Below, one piece after another: positions 38,000-47,149 of a stretch of 64,000 nucleotides of DNA (the stretch's first letter is position 1; each line of letters opens with the position of its first letter). The stretch is from positions 124,001 through 188,000 of the forward strand of contig NZ_CP092430.2 of assembly GCF_022374935.2 (NCBI RefSeq). Direction: 5' to 3'. Position numbers and translations under genes: made by a program. This stretch comes from Mycolicibacter virginiensis. Its GTDB lineage: Bacteria; Actinomycetota; Actinomycetes; Mycobacteriales; Mycobacteriaceae. The notes below the pieces were generated by a model, which worked only from the letters and a program-made list of their open reading frames with translations, made no database searches and was not told the DNA's origin.

Positions 38000-39136
38000 A
38001 TGTCGGGATGGAAGCTCGCGCAGTTCGGCGCGTGGCTCAGCGCGGCTGGCTTGGCCGCGAGTCTCACGCTCGGTTGCGGATCAGCCCTGGCTGATCCGCC
38101 GCAGCAGCCCGGCGATCCGGCCGCAGCGGACGCCGGGCCGGCCGACCCGGCCGCGCCGCCGCCCCCGCCGGAGTTCCCGCAGTTCCCGCCGCCTCCGCCG
38201 GAGCTGCCTCCGCCGCCGCCACCGCCGGGCGAGCCGCCGGCGTTCCCGCCACCGCCCGAGCTCGCACCCGGGTTACCCGCCGCGCCCGAGGGCGTCCCCC
38301 CAGGTCCGGACCCGCAGGCAGTTCCGGCCGGCTCGGCAGACCCGGCAGCCCCGGGGCAGCCCGGTGCGGTGCCGGCCGCCGCTTCTGGACCGGTCGTGGG
38401 ACAGAACCCGGAGCCGTTCACTGGCACGGCGCCGTTCCTGCCGCCGTCGTTCAACCCCGTCAACGGCTCGATGGTGGGTGTCGCCAAGCCGATCATCATT
38501 GACTTCCAGCGGCCGATCGCCGACAAGGCAATGGCCGAGCAGGCCATCCACATCTCGTCGAACCCGCCGGTGTCCGGCAAGTTCTACTGGATGACACCCA
38601 GCCAGGTGCGGTGGCGTCCGCTGAACTTCTGGCCCGCCCACACCGTCGTCAACATCGACGCAGGCGGTACCAAGTCGAGCTTCCGCACCGGTGACTCCCT
38701 GGTGGCCACTGCCGATGACAAGACGCACCAGATGACGATCACCCGAGACGGCAAGGTGGAGAAGACCTTCCCGATGTCGATGGGGATGAGCGCGGGTGGG
38801 CACGAGACCCCCAACGGCACCTACTACGTGCTGGAGAAGTTCCCCACGGTGGTGATGGACTCCTCCACCTACGGCGTTCCGGTGAACTCCAGTTGGGGAT
38901 ACAAGCTCACCGTGCAGGATGCGGTCCGGATCGACAACAGCGGCGGCTTCGTGCACAGCGCGCCGTGGTCAGTGGCCGACCAGGGCAAGCGCAATGTCAG
39001 CCACGGCTGCATCAACCTCAGCCCGGCCAACGCCAAGTGGTTCTACGACAACTTCGGCAGCGGCGATCCCGTCGTGGTGAAGAACTCCGTCGGTAGCTAC
39101 ACCAAAAACGACGGTTCCCAAGACTGGCAGATGTAA
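38000..39136 (+). CDS. L,D-transpeptidase (Rv0192/LdtMt4-like)
   Basis: 378 residues. Sec signal peptide (about 1-33, SALADPP cleavage), a Pro/Ala-rich flexible stretch (about 34-145, including runs of proline), an Ig-like domain (about 150-240) and a YkuD catalytic domain (about 245-365) with the invariant SHGCINLS Cys-His motif. Makes 3-3 cross-links in peptidoglycan or attaches proteins to it, and is the target of carbapenems. Syntenic with Rv0192 (LdtMt4). A strong bidirectional terminator follows. Confidence 0.92.
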   Translation: MSGWKLAQFGAWLSAAGLAASLTLGCGSALADPPQQPGDPAAADAGPADPAAPPPPPEFPQFPPPPPELPPPPPPPGEPPAFPPPPELAPGLPAAPEGVPPGPDPQAVPAGSADPAAPGQPGAVPAAASGPVVGQNPEPFTGTAPFLPPSFNPVNGSMVGVAKPIIIDFQRPIADKAMAEQAIHISSNPPVSGKFYWMTPSQVRWRPLNFWPAHTVVNIDAGGTKSSFRTGDSLVATADDKTHQMTITRDGKVEKTFPMSMGMSAGGHETPNGTYYVLEKFPTVVMDSSTYGVPVNSSWGYKLTVQDAVRIDNSGGFVHSAPWSVADQGKRNVSHGCINLSPANAKWFYDNFGSGDPVVVKNSVGSYTKNDGSQDWQM

Positions 39137-39162
39137 GGCGCACCCTCGACCGCGAGTAGTCG

Positions 39163-39200
39163 CGAAAGCCCCCATTTCAGCTTGAAAATGGGGGCTTTCG
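39163..39200. terminator. Bidirectional terminator between ldt and zmp1
   Basis: A perfect 15-bp inverted repeat (39163-39177 and 39186-39200, core AAAGCCCCCATTT / AAATGGGGGCTTT) with an 8-nt loop and A/T runs on both flanks of the stem. It lies between convergent genes and can stop transcription from both sides. Confidence 0.88.
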
Positions 39201-39253
39201 TTGGGGGCACCTCCCGCTTGCGGGGGACCGCTCGCGCCGTAAGAAGGGGACCG

Positions 39254-41299
39254 TCAGTTCCAGATCCGGACGCGGGATGCGGGCTCGAGGTAGAGCGCGT
39301 CGTCCGGCGTGACGCCGAAGGCGTCGTAGTAGGCGTCCATGTTGCGGATCACCCCGTTGCAGCGGAACTCCGGCGGTGAGTGCGGATCCACGGCCAGGCG
39401 CCGGATCGCTTCGGCGTCACGGGATTTCGTGCGCCACACCTGCGCCCAGCCGAAGAAAACGCGCTGCGTGCCGGTCAAGCCGTCGATCACCGCAGCCTCG
39501 GTGCCGGCCAGTGACAGCTGGTAGGCGAGCAGGGCAATGGAGAGCCCGCCCAGGTCGCCGATGTTCTCGCCGACGGTGAACGCACCATTCACGTGGCGGT
39601 CGCCGTCGAGTTCACGCGGCACATAGTTCTCGTACTGGGCGATCAATGCGCGTGTGCGGGAACCGAATTCGTCGCGGTCGGCGTCGGTCCACCAATCGAT
39701 CAGGTTGCCGTCGCCGTCATACTTGGCGCCCTGGTCGTCGAAACCGTGCCCGATCTCGTGGCCGATCACCGCGCCGATACCGCCGTAGTTGGCCGCGTCG
39801 TCGGCGTCGGCGTCGAAGAACGGTGGTTGCAGGATCGCGGCGGGGAAGACGATCTCGTTCATCCCCGGGTTGTAGTAGGCGTTGACGGTCTGCGGTGTCA
39901 TGAACCATTCGTCGCGGTCCACCGGCTGGCCCAACTTGGCCAGTTCGCGGTCGTAGTTGACCGCATAGCCGCGCAGGTAGTTGCCGTAGAGGTCGGCGGG
40001 GTCGGTGACCAGCGCGGAGTAGTCCCGCCACTTTGCGGGATAGCCGACCTTGGCGGTGAACTTGTCCAGCTTGGCCAGCGCCCGCTCTCGCGTTTCCGGG
40101 GTCATCCAGTCCAGGTTGGTGATGCTGACCCGGTAGGCCTCGCGCAGATTCCCTACCAGCTCGTCGATGCGTGCCTTGGCGTCCGGCGGGAAATGCTTTG
40201 CCACGTAAAGCTTTCCGACGGCGTCGCCCATCAGGGACTCAACCACGGACACGCCGCGCTTCCAGCGGTCCCGGATCTGCTCGGTGCCCGACAGTCGGCG
40301 TCCGTAGAACTCGAAGTCCTCGGCGATCAATTCCTCGGTCAGTAGCCCGGCGCGCGCATGAATGACCCGCCACCGTGCCCAGTCCTGCCAGTCGGCGAAG
40401 TCCGCGCTCTCCCACAAGGCGGCGAAGGCCGTCAGGAAATCGGGTTGCCGCACGACCAGCTCGTCGGCCGCCGCGACGGCGACGCCGAGAGCGCCCACCC
40501 AGCCGGCCCAGTCGAAGCCAGGCGCCTCGACCGGCAGCCCGGCGAAGGTGCGCAGGTTGTAGGTCAGCTCGGCGTCGCGGCGCTTCACCACGTCCCAGTG
40601 CGCGCCCGCCAAGCGGGTCTCCAACGCCACAATGCGTGCCGCGGTCGCGGCGTGCTCGTCCGGTTCCCCGCCGTAGACCAGAGCGAACATCGCTGCGATG
40701 TGCCCCGGGTAGGCCGCCAGGATCTCGGCGTGCTGCTCCTCGCGGTAGTAGGACTCATCGGGCAGCCCGATGCCCGACTGGTTCAGGTGCAGTAGGTAGC
40801 GAGTCGAGTCTTTCGAGTCGGTGTCCACGTAGAGCCCGACGCCGCCGCCGATCCCCGTGCGCTGGCCTGCGCCCACCACCCGCGCCAAGGCCTCGCGGTC
40901 ACCGGCATTGTCGATCGCGGCCAGCTCCTGACGCAGCGGCTCCACCCCGCGCTCGCGGACAGTCTGCTCGTCGATGAAGCTGGCGTAGAGTTCGCCGATC
41001 CGGCGCTCGTCGGTATCGGCCGCGTCCGCGCCCGCCGCGGCGGGTTCACGCGCCGATCCCAGCTTCGCCTCTCCTGCGTCGAACCTCGCTGAATCGGCGG
41101 CTTCGTCGAGCAAGTCGCGGACCTGGCTCTCGGCCCGATCAAACAGAGCGCGAAAGGCTCCGTCGGTGGCACGGTCCGCCGGCATCTCGTAGCCGTCGAG
41201 CCACCGGCCGTTGACATGACCGAACAGATCGTCCTGCGGGCGGACACCACTATCTATATAGGTGAGATCAAGGCCGGAACGGGTGGCTGGTGAGGTCAC
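39254..41299 (-). CDS. zmp1: Zinc metalloprotease Zmp1 (neprilysin/M13 family)
   Basis: 681 residues from GTG 41299 (M. tuberculosis Zmp1: 663); the frame extends further upstream but that stretch lies opposite omamA. M13 peptidase: VNAYYNPGMNEIVFPAAILQPPFF, zinc helix HEIGHGFDDQG at about residue 514, and ENIGDLGGL supplying the third ligand Glu. An Ala/Asp-rich insert at about residues 75-100 probably accounts for the extra length. No signal peptide, as in M. tuberculosis, where Zmp1 is nevertheless exported and affects phagosome maturation. Confidence 0.94.
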   Translation of the reverse strand: MTSPATRSGLDLTYIDSGVRPQDDLFGHVNGRWLDGYEMPADRATDGAFRALFDRAESQVRDLLDEAADSARFDAGEAKLGSAREPAAAGADAADTDERRIGELYASFIDEQTVRERGVEPLRQELAAIDNAGDREALARVVGAGQRTGIGGGVGLYVDTDSKDSTRYLLHLNQSGIGLPDESYYREEQHAEILAAYPGHIAAMFALVYGGEPDEHAATAARIVALETRLAGAHWDVVKRRDAELTYNLRTFAGLPVEAPGFDWAGWVGALGVAVAAADELVVRQPDFLTAFAALWESADFADWQDWARWRVIHARAGLLTEELIAEDFEFYGRRLSGTEQIRDRWKRGVSVVESLMGDAVGKLYVAKHFPPDAKARIDELVGNLREAYRVSITNLDWMTPETRERALAKLDKFTAKVGYPAKWRDYSALVTDPADLYGNYLRGYAVNYDRELAKLGQPVDRDEWFMTPQTVNAYYNPGMNEIVFPAAILQPPFFDADADDAANYGGIGAVIGHEIGHGFDDQGAKYDGDGNLIDWWTDADRDEFGSRTRALIAQYENYVPRELDGDRHVNGAFTVGENIGDLGGLSIALLAYQLSLAGTEAAVIDGLTGTQRVFFGWAQVWRTKSRDAEAIRRLAVDPHSPPEFRCNGVIRNMDAYYDAFGVTPDDALYLEPASRVRIWN

Positions 41300-41350
41300 C
41301 GTCCCATCCTTCCACGACGGATGCTGCAGCTCTCCTGTAGCGTCACCGCC

Positions 41351-42064
41351 ATGCCTGACGAGCAGCAACCCGACGACGCCACCGAGGTGGATGCTGAGAT
41401 CACCGAGCTCGACGACGTCACTGTCGAGAGCGCCGAGGACCCGGCCGCCGCAGAGCAGGTCCACGAAAAGGCGCCAGCGAAGGCCGGCAAAAAGGGCACG
41501 CACGCCCAACCGGCGGCGGCCTCAGGCGGCGGCCTCTCCGGCTACGGATGGGGCTCGGTGGCCCTCGGCGTGGTCGCGGTGGCGGCGTTGATCTTCAGCC
41601 TGATCACCTGGTACGAACACCACGAGGATGTCAACGAGCGCGGCTATCGCAGTCGGGTGCTGCAGACCGCCGCCAGCTGGACCAGCGTGCTGATCAACTT
41701 GAACGCCGAGAACGTCGAGAAGGGCATGGCGCGGCTGCGCGACAAGACCGTCGGCGAACTCAACAGCGAATTCGACGCCGCCTTGGCGCCCTACCGTGAC
41801 GTGGTGCAGCGAATCCAGTCGCGCAGCAGCGGCCGGATCGAAGCCGTCGCCATCGAGCTCGAGCACCACGATCTCGACGAGCCGGCCGCGACCGGAGCCG
41901 ACAAGCCGTCGAACCCCGGCCGTACCGATCCGGTGATGGTGATCGCCACCTCGATCGCCGAGAACGTCGGCGGCAGGCCCCAGACCGTGCACTGGGCTCT
42001 GCACCTCGACGTCACCGACGTCGCCGGCAACATGATGATCTCCCGATTGAGGTCGATTCGATGA
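41351..42064 (+). CDS. omamA: Orphaned Mce-associated membrane protein OmamA (Rv0199-like)
   Basis: 237 residues from ATG 41351. Acidic N-terminus (about 1-60), transmembrane helix (about 66-87) and a Mas-type extracytoplasmic domain. In M. tuberculosis OmamA stabilises Mce1 and Mce4 complexes and is needed for cholesterol use, although it is not encoded in an mce operon. Identity is supported by the partner gene overlapping its stop by 4 nt and by the neighbours zmp1 and mmpL11. It starts 51 nt from the divergent zmp1 start. Confidence 0.88.
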   Translation: MPDEQQPDDATEVDAEITELDDVTVESAEDPAAAEQVHEKAPAKAGKKGTHAQPAAASGGGLSGYGWGSVALGVVAVAALIFSLITWYEHHEDVNERGYRSRVLQTAASWTSVLINLNAENVEKGMARLRDKTVGELNSEFDAALAPYRDVVQRIQSRSSGRIEAVAIELEHHDLDEPAATGADKPSNPGRTDPVMVIATSIAENVGGRPQTVHWALHLDVTDVAGNMMISRLRSIR

Positions 42065-42774
42065 GCAAGCTGGAACTCTTGAAAACGCAATCTCTGTGGC
42101 GGGTGGTGGCCGTCGACATCGCCGCGCCGCTGGCCGCGGTCGGCGGCCTGCTGCTGGTCGGGCTGACGCTGGACTGGCCGGTCTGGTACGTGTCGCTGTG
42201 CTCGGTGCTGATCCTGCTGATCGTCGAGGGCATGGTCGTCAACTTCGTGCTGCTGCGCCGTGACGCGGTCACGGTCGGCACCGACAACGAGCGGCCCGGT
42301 CTGCGCTTTGGGGTCGTCGGCCTGGCCGCGGCCGCGCTGGTGGCCGCAGCAGTGCTCGGATACCTGCGCTGGACCGTTCCGGACCGTGACCTGGAGGTCG
42401 ACTCGGTTGAGGCGGTCAAGACCGCCGTCGCCATGGCCGAAGCTGCGGCCACGGTCTCGCCGGCCAACCCGGACGCATCGATCGAGAAGGCTGCGACCTA
42501 CATGGTCCCGGACCGGGTCAACGCGTTCCGGGAGAGCATCGGCCGGACCGCCACCGACATGGCCAACCGCAATATCGCGGTCGAGGCGCAGACGCTCAGC
42601 GCCGGTGTCGAGGCGCTCGGGCCGTCGGCCGCGCGGGTCGCAGTTGTGATGCGCAGCGTCCAGACAGTGGCGAACCAGCAGGTCAAGCAGTCGGTCGTGC
42701 CGGTGCGGGTGACACTGACCAAGCGCGGCGGTCAGTGGCTGGTCCTGGAGATGTCACCGATCCACGCTCGCTGA
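42061..42774 (+). CDS. omamB: Orphaned Mce-associated membrane protein OmamB (Rv0200-like)
   Basis: 237 residues, ATG in an ATGA overlap with omamA. Two hydrophobic helices in the first 65 residues, a short basic loop and a third helix (about 83-103), then a Mas-type extracytoplasmic domain ending TKRGGQWLVLEMSPIHAR. Partner of OmamA in supporting Mce transporters. Converges with the HTH gene. Confidence 0.87.
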   Translation: MSKLELLKTQSLWRVVAVDIAAPLAAVGGLLLVGLTLDWPVWYVSLCSVLILLIVEGMVVNFVLLRRDAVTVGTDNERPGLRFGVVGLAAAALVAAAVLGYLRWTVPDRDLEVDSVEAVKTAVAMAEAAATVSPANPDASIEKAATYMVPDRVNAFRESIGRTATDMANRNIAVEAQTLSAGVEALGPSAARVAVVMRSVQTVANQQVKQSVVPVRVTLTKRGGQWLVLEMSPIHAR

Positions 42775-42797
42775 CGCGGAAGGCGCAGCGCCCGGCG

Positions 42798-43292
42798 TCA
42801 GACGATGTCGGGCGCCTCGCGGGTCTGCAGCTTGACGAAGCGGTCGGACAATCGGCGCATCCGGATCATCAGCGAGGCCGGCGGGCTGACCGTACCGCTG
42901 AGGTATTCACCGAGCGTGTCGGCTGGGACACCGACCCGTGAGGCGAACTCGTGCTGGCTCAATCCCGACCGCTCGATCAGCACCCGCATGTGACGCGCGA
43001 CCTCCGCGCGTTCGTTGGCCTCCAGGTGGGCCCGGGTGCGGGCCAGGACCTCCGACAGGGCCTTGGCGATACCGAAGGATTCGGTGCCCTCCAGCACCTC
43101 TTCGACCTGGCGCGCGGTGCGGCCGTAGGGATCGCGCTTGAGTGCCACCACGATGAGCTGCCAGGTGGAGATGTCGCCGGTCTGCAGCGCAGCGCGGATG
43201 GCCGACGTGGGCCAGAACTCGACCGGCCGGTCGGTGTCGCCGGACGGCTGCCGGGGCAGCGGCCCACGGCGTCGATCCGCGGCCAACGTCAC
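42798..43292 (-). CDS. XRE-type helix-turn-helix regulator (Rv0201c-like)
   Basis: 164 residues from GTG 43292, which overlaps the mmpL11 stop by 4 nt; an upstream start at 43430 would lie inside mmpL11. The C-terminal half holds an XRE helix-turn-helix (SGLSQHEFASRVGVPADTLGEYLSG, about residues 108-132). Its N-terminal domain (PTSAIRAALQTGDISTWQLIVVALKRDPYGRT) resembles regulators fused to toxin-antitoxin-like HTH proteins. Translational coupling to mmpL11 suggests it may regulate the haem/lipid transport genes around it; no operator was identified. Confidence 0.82.
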   Translation of the reverse strand: MTLAADRRRGPLPRQPSGDTDRPVEFWPTSAIRAALQTGDISTWQLIVVALKRDPYGRTARQVEEVLEGTESFGIAKALSEVLARTRAHLEANERAEVARHMRVLIERSGLSQHEFASRVGVPADTLGEYLSGTVSPPASLMIRMRRLSDRFVKLQTREAPDIV

Positions 43293-46276
43293 CTCGCCTC
43301 CTCCAGCATCGCCACGGCAACTGCCAGGCAGCGCCCTTGGACGTGTTCCCAATCCGTACTCGCCCCAAGCGCATCGTCGCCGGAGGTGTAGTCGCCGCGT
43401 GCGGTGGGCTCCGGATCGGCGAGTCGACATACCAGCTGGGTGGCCATCCAGTGTCCGTCGGCTGGTTGACCAGAGTAGTACGCATCGATTCCGCGGAGGG
43501 CCCCAGCAACGGTTTTCGGGCCCAGCGCATCGGCGAGCTCAGCCAGCCCGGCGTAGTCGCGCGAGCTGTTGCGTGCCAGCACCAGGTAGCCCGCCAGGCG
43601 TAGCGTTTCGGCGCCGGTGGGGATCTGTAACCGGTCTCCGGTGGGCAGTTGGACGGCGGCGGCTTCCATCGGACGGCACCGGGTCAATGCCGGAACATCG
43701 AGCCCGATCTCGGTGGCCGCCCATGACTCGGTTTCCAGGGCGTCGAGGGCGATGGCGAGCCGGCGGCGCCACACGGTGACCGGATGAACCGGACGGATGG
43801 TGCGGGGCTGCGCCCGGACGGTACCGGTACGCGACTGCCAGCCGCCGGTCAGCCGGGCCAGCGCATGGCTGACCATGGTGCCGCCGGAGGGGGCCGGCCC
43901 GGTAGCGACCGGCACCGCTTGGATCTTGCTGGTGGCCATCTCGGCGATGCCGCAGCCGCGCAGTGCCAGCGGGTCGCTGACACAGACCGCGTCGGGCACC
44001 AGCCCTTTGAGCCGGGCCGCCGACTTGACCACGACACGAAGGTCGGCGCTGGGGGTGATCAGGGTGGAGATGTCATCGGGGATGACCACGACGTCACCTA
44101 AATCGACTGTGGGTAGGGGCTTTTCGAAGTCGACCGACGGCAGGATTCGGGCCAGCCAGCGCGGCAGCCACCAGTTCCACTCGGCGAACATCGCCATCAG
44201 CGCCGGAACCAGCACCAACCGCACCACGGTGGCGTCGACCGCGATCGCCACCGCGCAGGCCACCCCCAGCTCGGCGACCAGCGGCATCCCGGCAAACGCG
44301 AATCCGATGAACACCGCGATCATGATCAGGGCCGCGCTGGTGATGGTGCGTGCGCTGGTACTCACCCCGTAGGCGACTGCGTCGTGGGTGTTACCGGTCT
44401 GCAGGAAACGCTCGCGGATGCGGGTCAGCAGGAAGATCTCGTAGTCCATCGACAAGCCGAACGTCATCGCCAGCACGAGTGGCGGAATGAACGTGTCGAT
44501 GGAACCGGTCGATGCGAAGCCGAACCGTTCCAGCCAGCCCCACTGGAACACCATCACCAGGCTGCCGTAGGCAGCCGCCACCGACAGCACCGTCATCACC
44601 ACGCCCTTGAGCGCCAGCAACACCGATTGGATGGAGACCAACAGCATCAGGAAGGCGATCAGCGCCACGAAGACCAGCACCATCGGTTCGGCCGCTGCGA
44701 CCCGGTCGTCGAAATCCTTGATCAACGCTGTCGGTCCGCCGACATCCACCTGCACCGCCGGCGAGCCAGCCGCCTCCGGCAGGTGTTCGCGCATCCAGTC
44801 GACGGTTGTCCGAGCGGCCATGTCCTCGGGATCGACGGACAACACCGCGGACAGCAGGCCGCTGCTGTTGTCGTCGCCGAAGACCGGCGGCGACACCGAA
44901 GCGATGTTGGGGGCCTGCGACATCTCCTGGCGGATCGCGGCAAACGTCTCGGCATGGGCCGGCGCCGATGCGTCCGCGCCGGGGATGGTCACCAATACCC
45001 GGATCGGTCCCAGCGCACCCGGGCCCAGGGCTTGGGCGGCCGCGGCCACCCCGCCCCGGATCTCGTGGGAGGAGTCGAACTGGCGAAGCATGCTGTTGCC
45101 CAGCGACAGCGACAGCGCCGGCGCCGCGAGCGCCAGCAGGAATCCCGCAGCCACCAACGCCGAGGCCCAGGGACGTCGCATCACCGAAGCCGTCCAGCTG
45201 GTCCAGAACCGTGATTGGACGGTCTGGGGGCTGCGCGCCCAGTGCAGCAGCGCCGACCGCTTGGCCACTGCCCGGCCGAACACGGCCAGCACCACCGGTG
45301 TCAGGCTGACCGACGCCAGCACCGCCACCGACACAGCCAGGATCGCTCCGGTCGCCATCGACACCAGCACCGGTGTGTTGATCAGATAGATCCCGGTCAG
45401 GGAGGCCACCACGGTGAGACCCGACAGCACCACCGCCAGCCCCGACGTCGCCATGGCCGCGTCGACGGCCTCCTGCGGTTGCCGGCCGGCCCGCAGTTCC
45501 TCGCGATAGCGCATCAGGATGAAAAGCGAGTAGTCGATCGCCAACGCGATCCCGAACATTGACACCGTGGACGTGACGAACACCGACATCGTGGTGAACA
45601 ACGACAGCAGATAGACCAGGCCCATGGTGACGATCACCGTGCCGATCCCCAACGCCAGCGGGATTGCGGCGGCCGCCAGTGAGCCGAACACGGCCAGCAA
45701 CACGACCAGCACGATCGGCAGATTCCATCGCTCTGCTGCGCCGATGTCCTGCTTGGTCTTCGCCGACGCTGCGGCGCCGAGTGCGCCCTGCCCGATCACG
45801 TAGAGGTTCACCGAACCGTTTTCGACCCGGCCGGGATGTTCGCCTTCCACGCCCAGCTTGGTGCGCAGCTTCTTGGCGACATCGACCGCGCCGGTGTTAT
45901 TGAAGTCCACTCGCAGGGACACCACGTACGGCCGGTCGGGCCGCGGCGGCGGCTGCGTCGTATCCGGCAGCACCGTCACGCTGGGAACTTCGCCGGCGGC
46001 CCGCTGGAGCAGCGCGACGGCGTCTTTCATGTCTCGGTAGGTGGCATCGGCGCGGGGTGCGGCCACCAAGGCCAGCGGTGAGGCGCCCTGCTCGGGAAAA
46101 TGGTCCTCGAGCTGGTACTGCACATGCAGCGACTGCGATCCCTGAACCTCAAAGCCCCCACCGGTGAGATGGCCGGACTGGGTGGCGGCCAGGTAGAGCG
46201 AGGGGATCACAGCAAGTAACCACCCTGTGAAGACCACCCAGCGGAATCTGCGCAGGTTGCTGCTGAAGCGCATCAT
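43289..46276 (-). CDS. mmpL11: RND transporter MmpL11
   Basis: 995 residues (M. tuberculosis: 966). Two sets of membrane helices each with a periplasmic loop; proton-relay Asp-Tyr pairs in LAIDYSLFILMRYREE and GLSMDYEIFLLTRIRE, as in MmpL3. C-terminal cytoplasmic domain of about 260 residues. In M. tuberculosis it exports wax esters and a mycolate-containing glycolipid and helps haem import together with Rv0203, encoded divergently here. ATG 46276 or 46273 starts; the frame remains open upstream. Confidence 0.95.
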   Translation of the reverse strand: MMRFSSNLRRFRWVVFTGWLLAVIPSLYLAATQSGHLTGGGFEVQGSQSLHVQYQLEDHFPEQGASPLALVAAPRADATYRDMKDAVALLQRAAGEVPSVTVLPDTTQPPPRPDRPYVVSLRVDFNNTGAVDVAKKLRTKLGVEGEHPGRVENGSVNLYVIGQGALGAAASAKTKQDIGAAERWNLPIVLVVLLAVFGSLAAAAIPLALGIGTVIVTMGLVYLLSLFTTMSVFVTSTVSMFGIALAIDYSLFILMRYREELRAGRQPQEAVDAAMATSGLAVVLSGLTVVASLTGIYLINTPVLVSMATGAILAVSVAVLASVSLTPVVLAVFGRAVAKRSALLHWARSPQTVQSRFWTSWTASVMRRPWASALVAAGFLLALAAPALSLSLGNSMLRQFDSSHEIRGGVAAAAQALGPGALGPIRVLVTIPGADASAPAHAETFAAIRQEMSQAPNIASVSPPVFGDDNSSGLLSAVLSVDPEDMAARTTVDWMREHLPEAAGSPAVQVDVGGPTALIKDFDDRVAAAEPMVLVFVALIAFLMLLVSIQSVLLALKGVVMTVLSVAAAYGSLVMVFQWGWLERFGFASTGSIDTFIPPLVLAMTFGLSMDYEIFLLTRIRERFLQTGNTHDAVAYGVSTSARTITSAALIMIAVFIGFAFAGMPLVAELGVACAVAIAVDATVVRLVLVPALMAMFAEWNWWLPRWLARILPSVDFEKPLPTVDLGDVVVIPDDISTLITPSADLRVVVKSAARLKGLVPDAVCVSDPLALRGCGIAEMATSKIQAVPVATGPAPSGGTMVSHALARLTGGWQSRTGTVRAQPRTIRPVHPVTVWRRRLAIALDALETESWAATEIGLDVPALTRCRPMEAAAVQLPTGDRLQIPTGAETLRLAGYLVLARNSSRDYAGLAELADALGPKTVAGALRGIDAYYSGQPADGHWMATQLVCRLADPEPTARGDYTSGDDALGASTDWEHVQGRCLAVAVAMLEEAR

Positions 46277-46603
46277 GAACTGCTGGATTTCGTCTCTCCC
46301 CGCTCTCGCCCGCACTGGTGCGTCGCGTGCTGCGAGCCTACCGCAGCAACCGATTGCGCTGGCCGTTTCTGTCGCCTCTGAGCTGCTCCGATGCCGTCCG
46401 GGAACCACACTGTGACCAGCCTGACCTGTGCTCGGGTGGCGGCATCAAGTGGTTACTGTCAGGATGGGCGAAAGGCCGTCTTTCGATCTGCCGTTGCTGC
46501 CGGGGGGCATCGCGCGCACACAGACCATCGTCGAAGCGTCGTCCGCAATGTGGCGGGACTCGTCGGGGCCGATCGGAGATCTCGCCAGTCGTGAGGAGAA
46601 TTC
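46277..46603. other. Intergenic region between mmpL11 and the Rv0203-like gene
   Basis: About 330 bases between divergent genes, expected to hold both promoters. The only plausible coding content is the small frame at 46464-46607. No operator, hairpin or repeat stood out. Confidence 0.5.
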
Positions 46604-46607
46604 GTGA
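46464..46607 (+). CDS. Possible small leader protein (47 residues)
   Basis: ATG 46464 opens a 47-residue frame (starts MGERPSFDLPLLPGG, ends SREENS) whose TGA overlaps the GTG start of the haem-binding protein gene by 4 nt, the same junction used by genuine gene pairs in this window. Upstream ribosome site is weak (TCAGG). No known domain. It may be a short protein coupled to the next gene or a chance frame; codon choice looks normal for this genome. Confidence 0.35.
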   Translation: MGERPSFDLPLLPGGIARTQTIVEASSAMWRDSSGPIGDLASREENS

Positions 46608-47149
46608 ACATCACCCACGCCACCGTGCGTCGCAGTCTGCCGGGCAAGGGGGTCCTTGCCGCCGTGCCTGTCATTCTTGGCGGGGCCGTCACGGCCGCGC
46701 TGCTGGCCACCCCGTCGGCGCCCTCGGCGACCGCCGCCAAAGACCCGTGTGTGGCCAGCGAGATCGCCCGGACCGTGGGCAAGGTCGTCACTTCGACCGG
46801 TGACTACCTGGACTCGCACCCGGACACCAACCAGGTGATGACCGGTGCACTGCAGCAGCAGCCCGGCCCGCAGACGCTGGCAAACCTGAAGGCGCACTTC
46901 GATGCCAACCCGAAGGTCGGCGACGACCTGGCCAAGATCACTGCGCCGGTTCAGGAGGTGACTGACCAGTGCAAGCTGGCGATCAGCCTGCCGCAGGTGC
47001 TCGGGCTACTGCAGGCCGTGCAGGCTCAGGGCGGACTGCCGGGTGGCGGCCTGCCTGGCGGCCTGCCCGTGGGCGGCCTGCCGGTGACCGGCCTGCCGGT
47101 GAGCGGACCTCCGGCCGGTGCGGTGACCCAACCGATCGCGGTTCGCTGA
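46604..47149 (+). CDS. Secreted haem-binding protein (Rv0203-like)
   Basis: 181 residues, GTG start, with a Sec signal (about 1-45, cleavage near SATAAKDPC). Tyr68, His72 (YLDSH) and His98 (KAHFD) keep exactly the spacing of the published haem ligands Tyr59, His63 and His89 of Rv0203. The helical core with two Cys (KDPCVAS, TDQCKLA) matches. Unlike the 136-residue M. tuberculosis protein it has a C-terminal extension of Gly-Leu-Pro repeats (about 140-181). Shuttles haem to MmpL11/MmpL3. The extension overlaps the convergent gene. Confidence 0.88.
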   Translation: MNITHATVRRSLPGKGVLAAVPVILGGAVTAALLATPSAPSATAAKDPCVASEIARTVGKVVTSTGDYLDSHPDTNQVMTGALQQQPGPQTLANLKAHFDANPKVGDDLAKITAPVQEVTDQCKLAISLPQVLGLLQAVQAQGGLPGGGLPGGLPVGGLPVTGLPVSGPPAGAVTQPIAVR

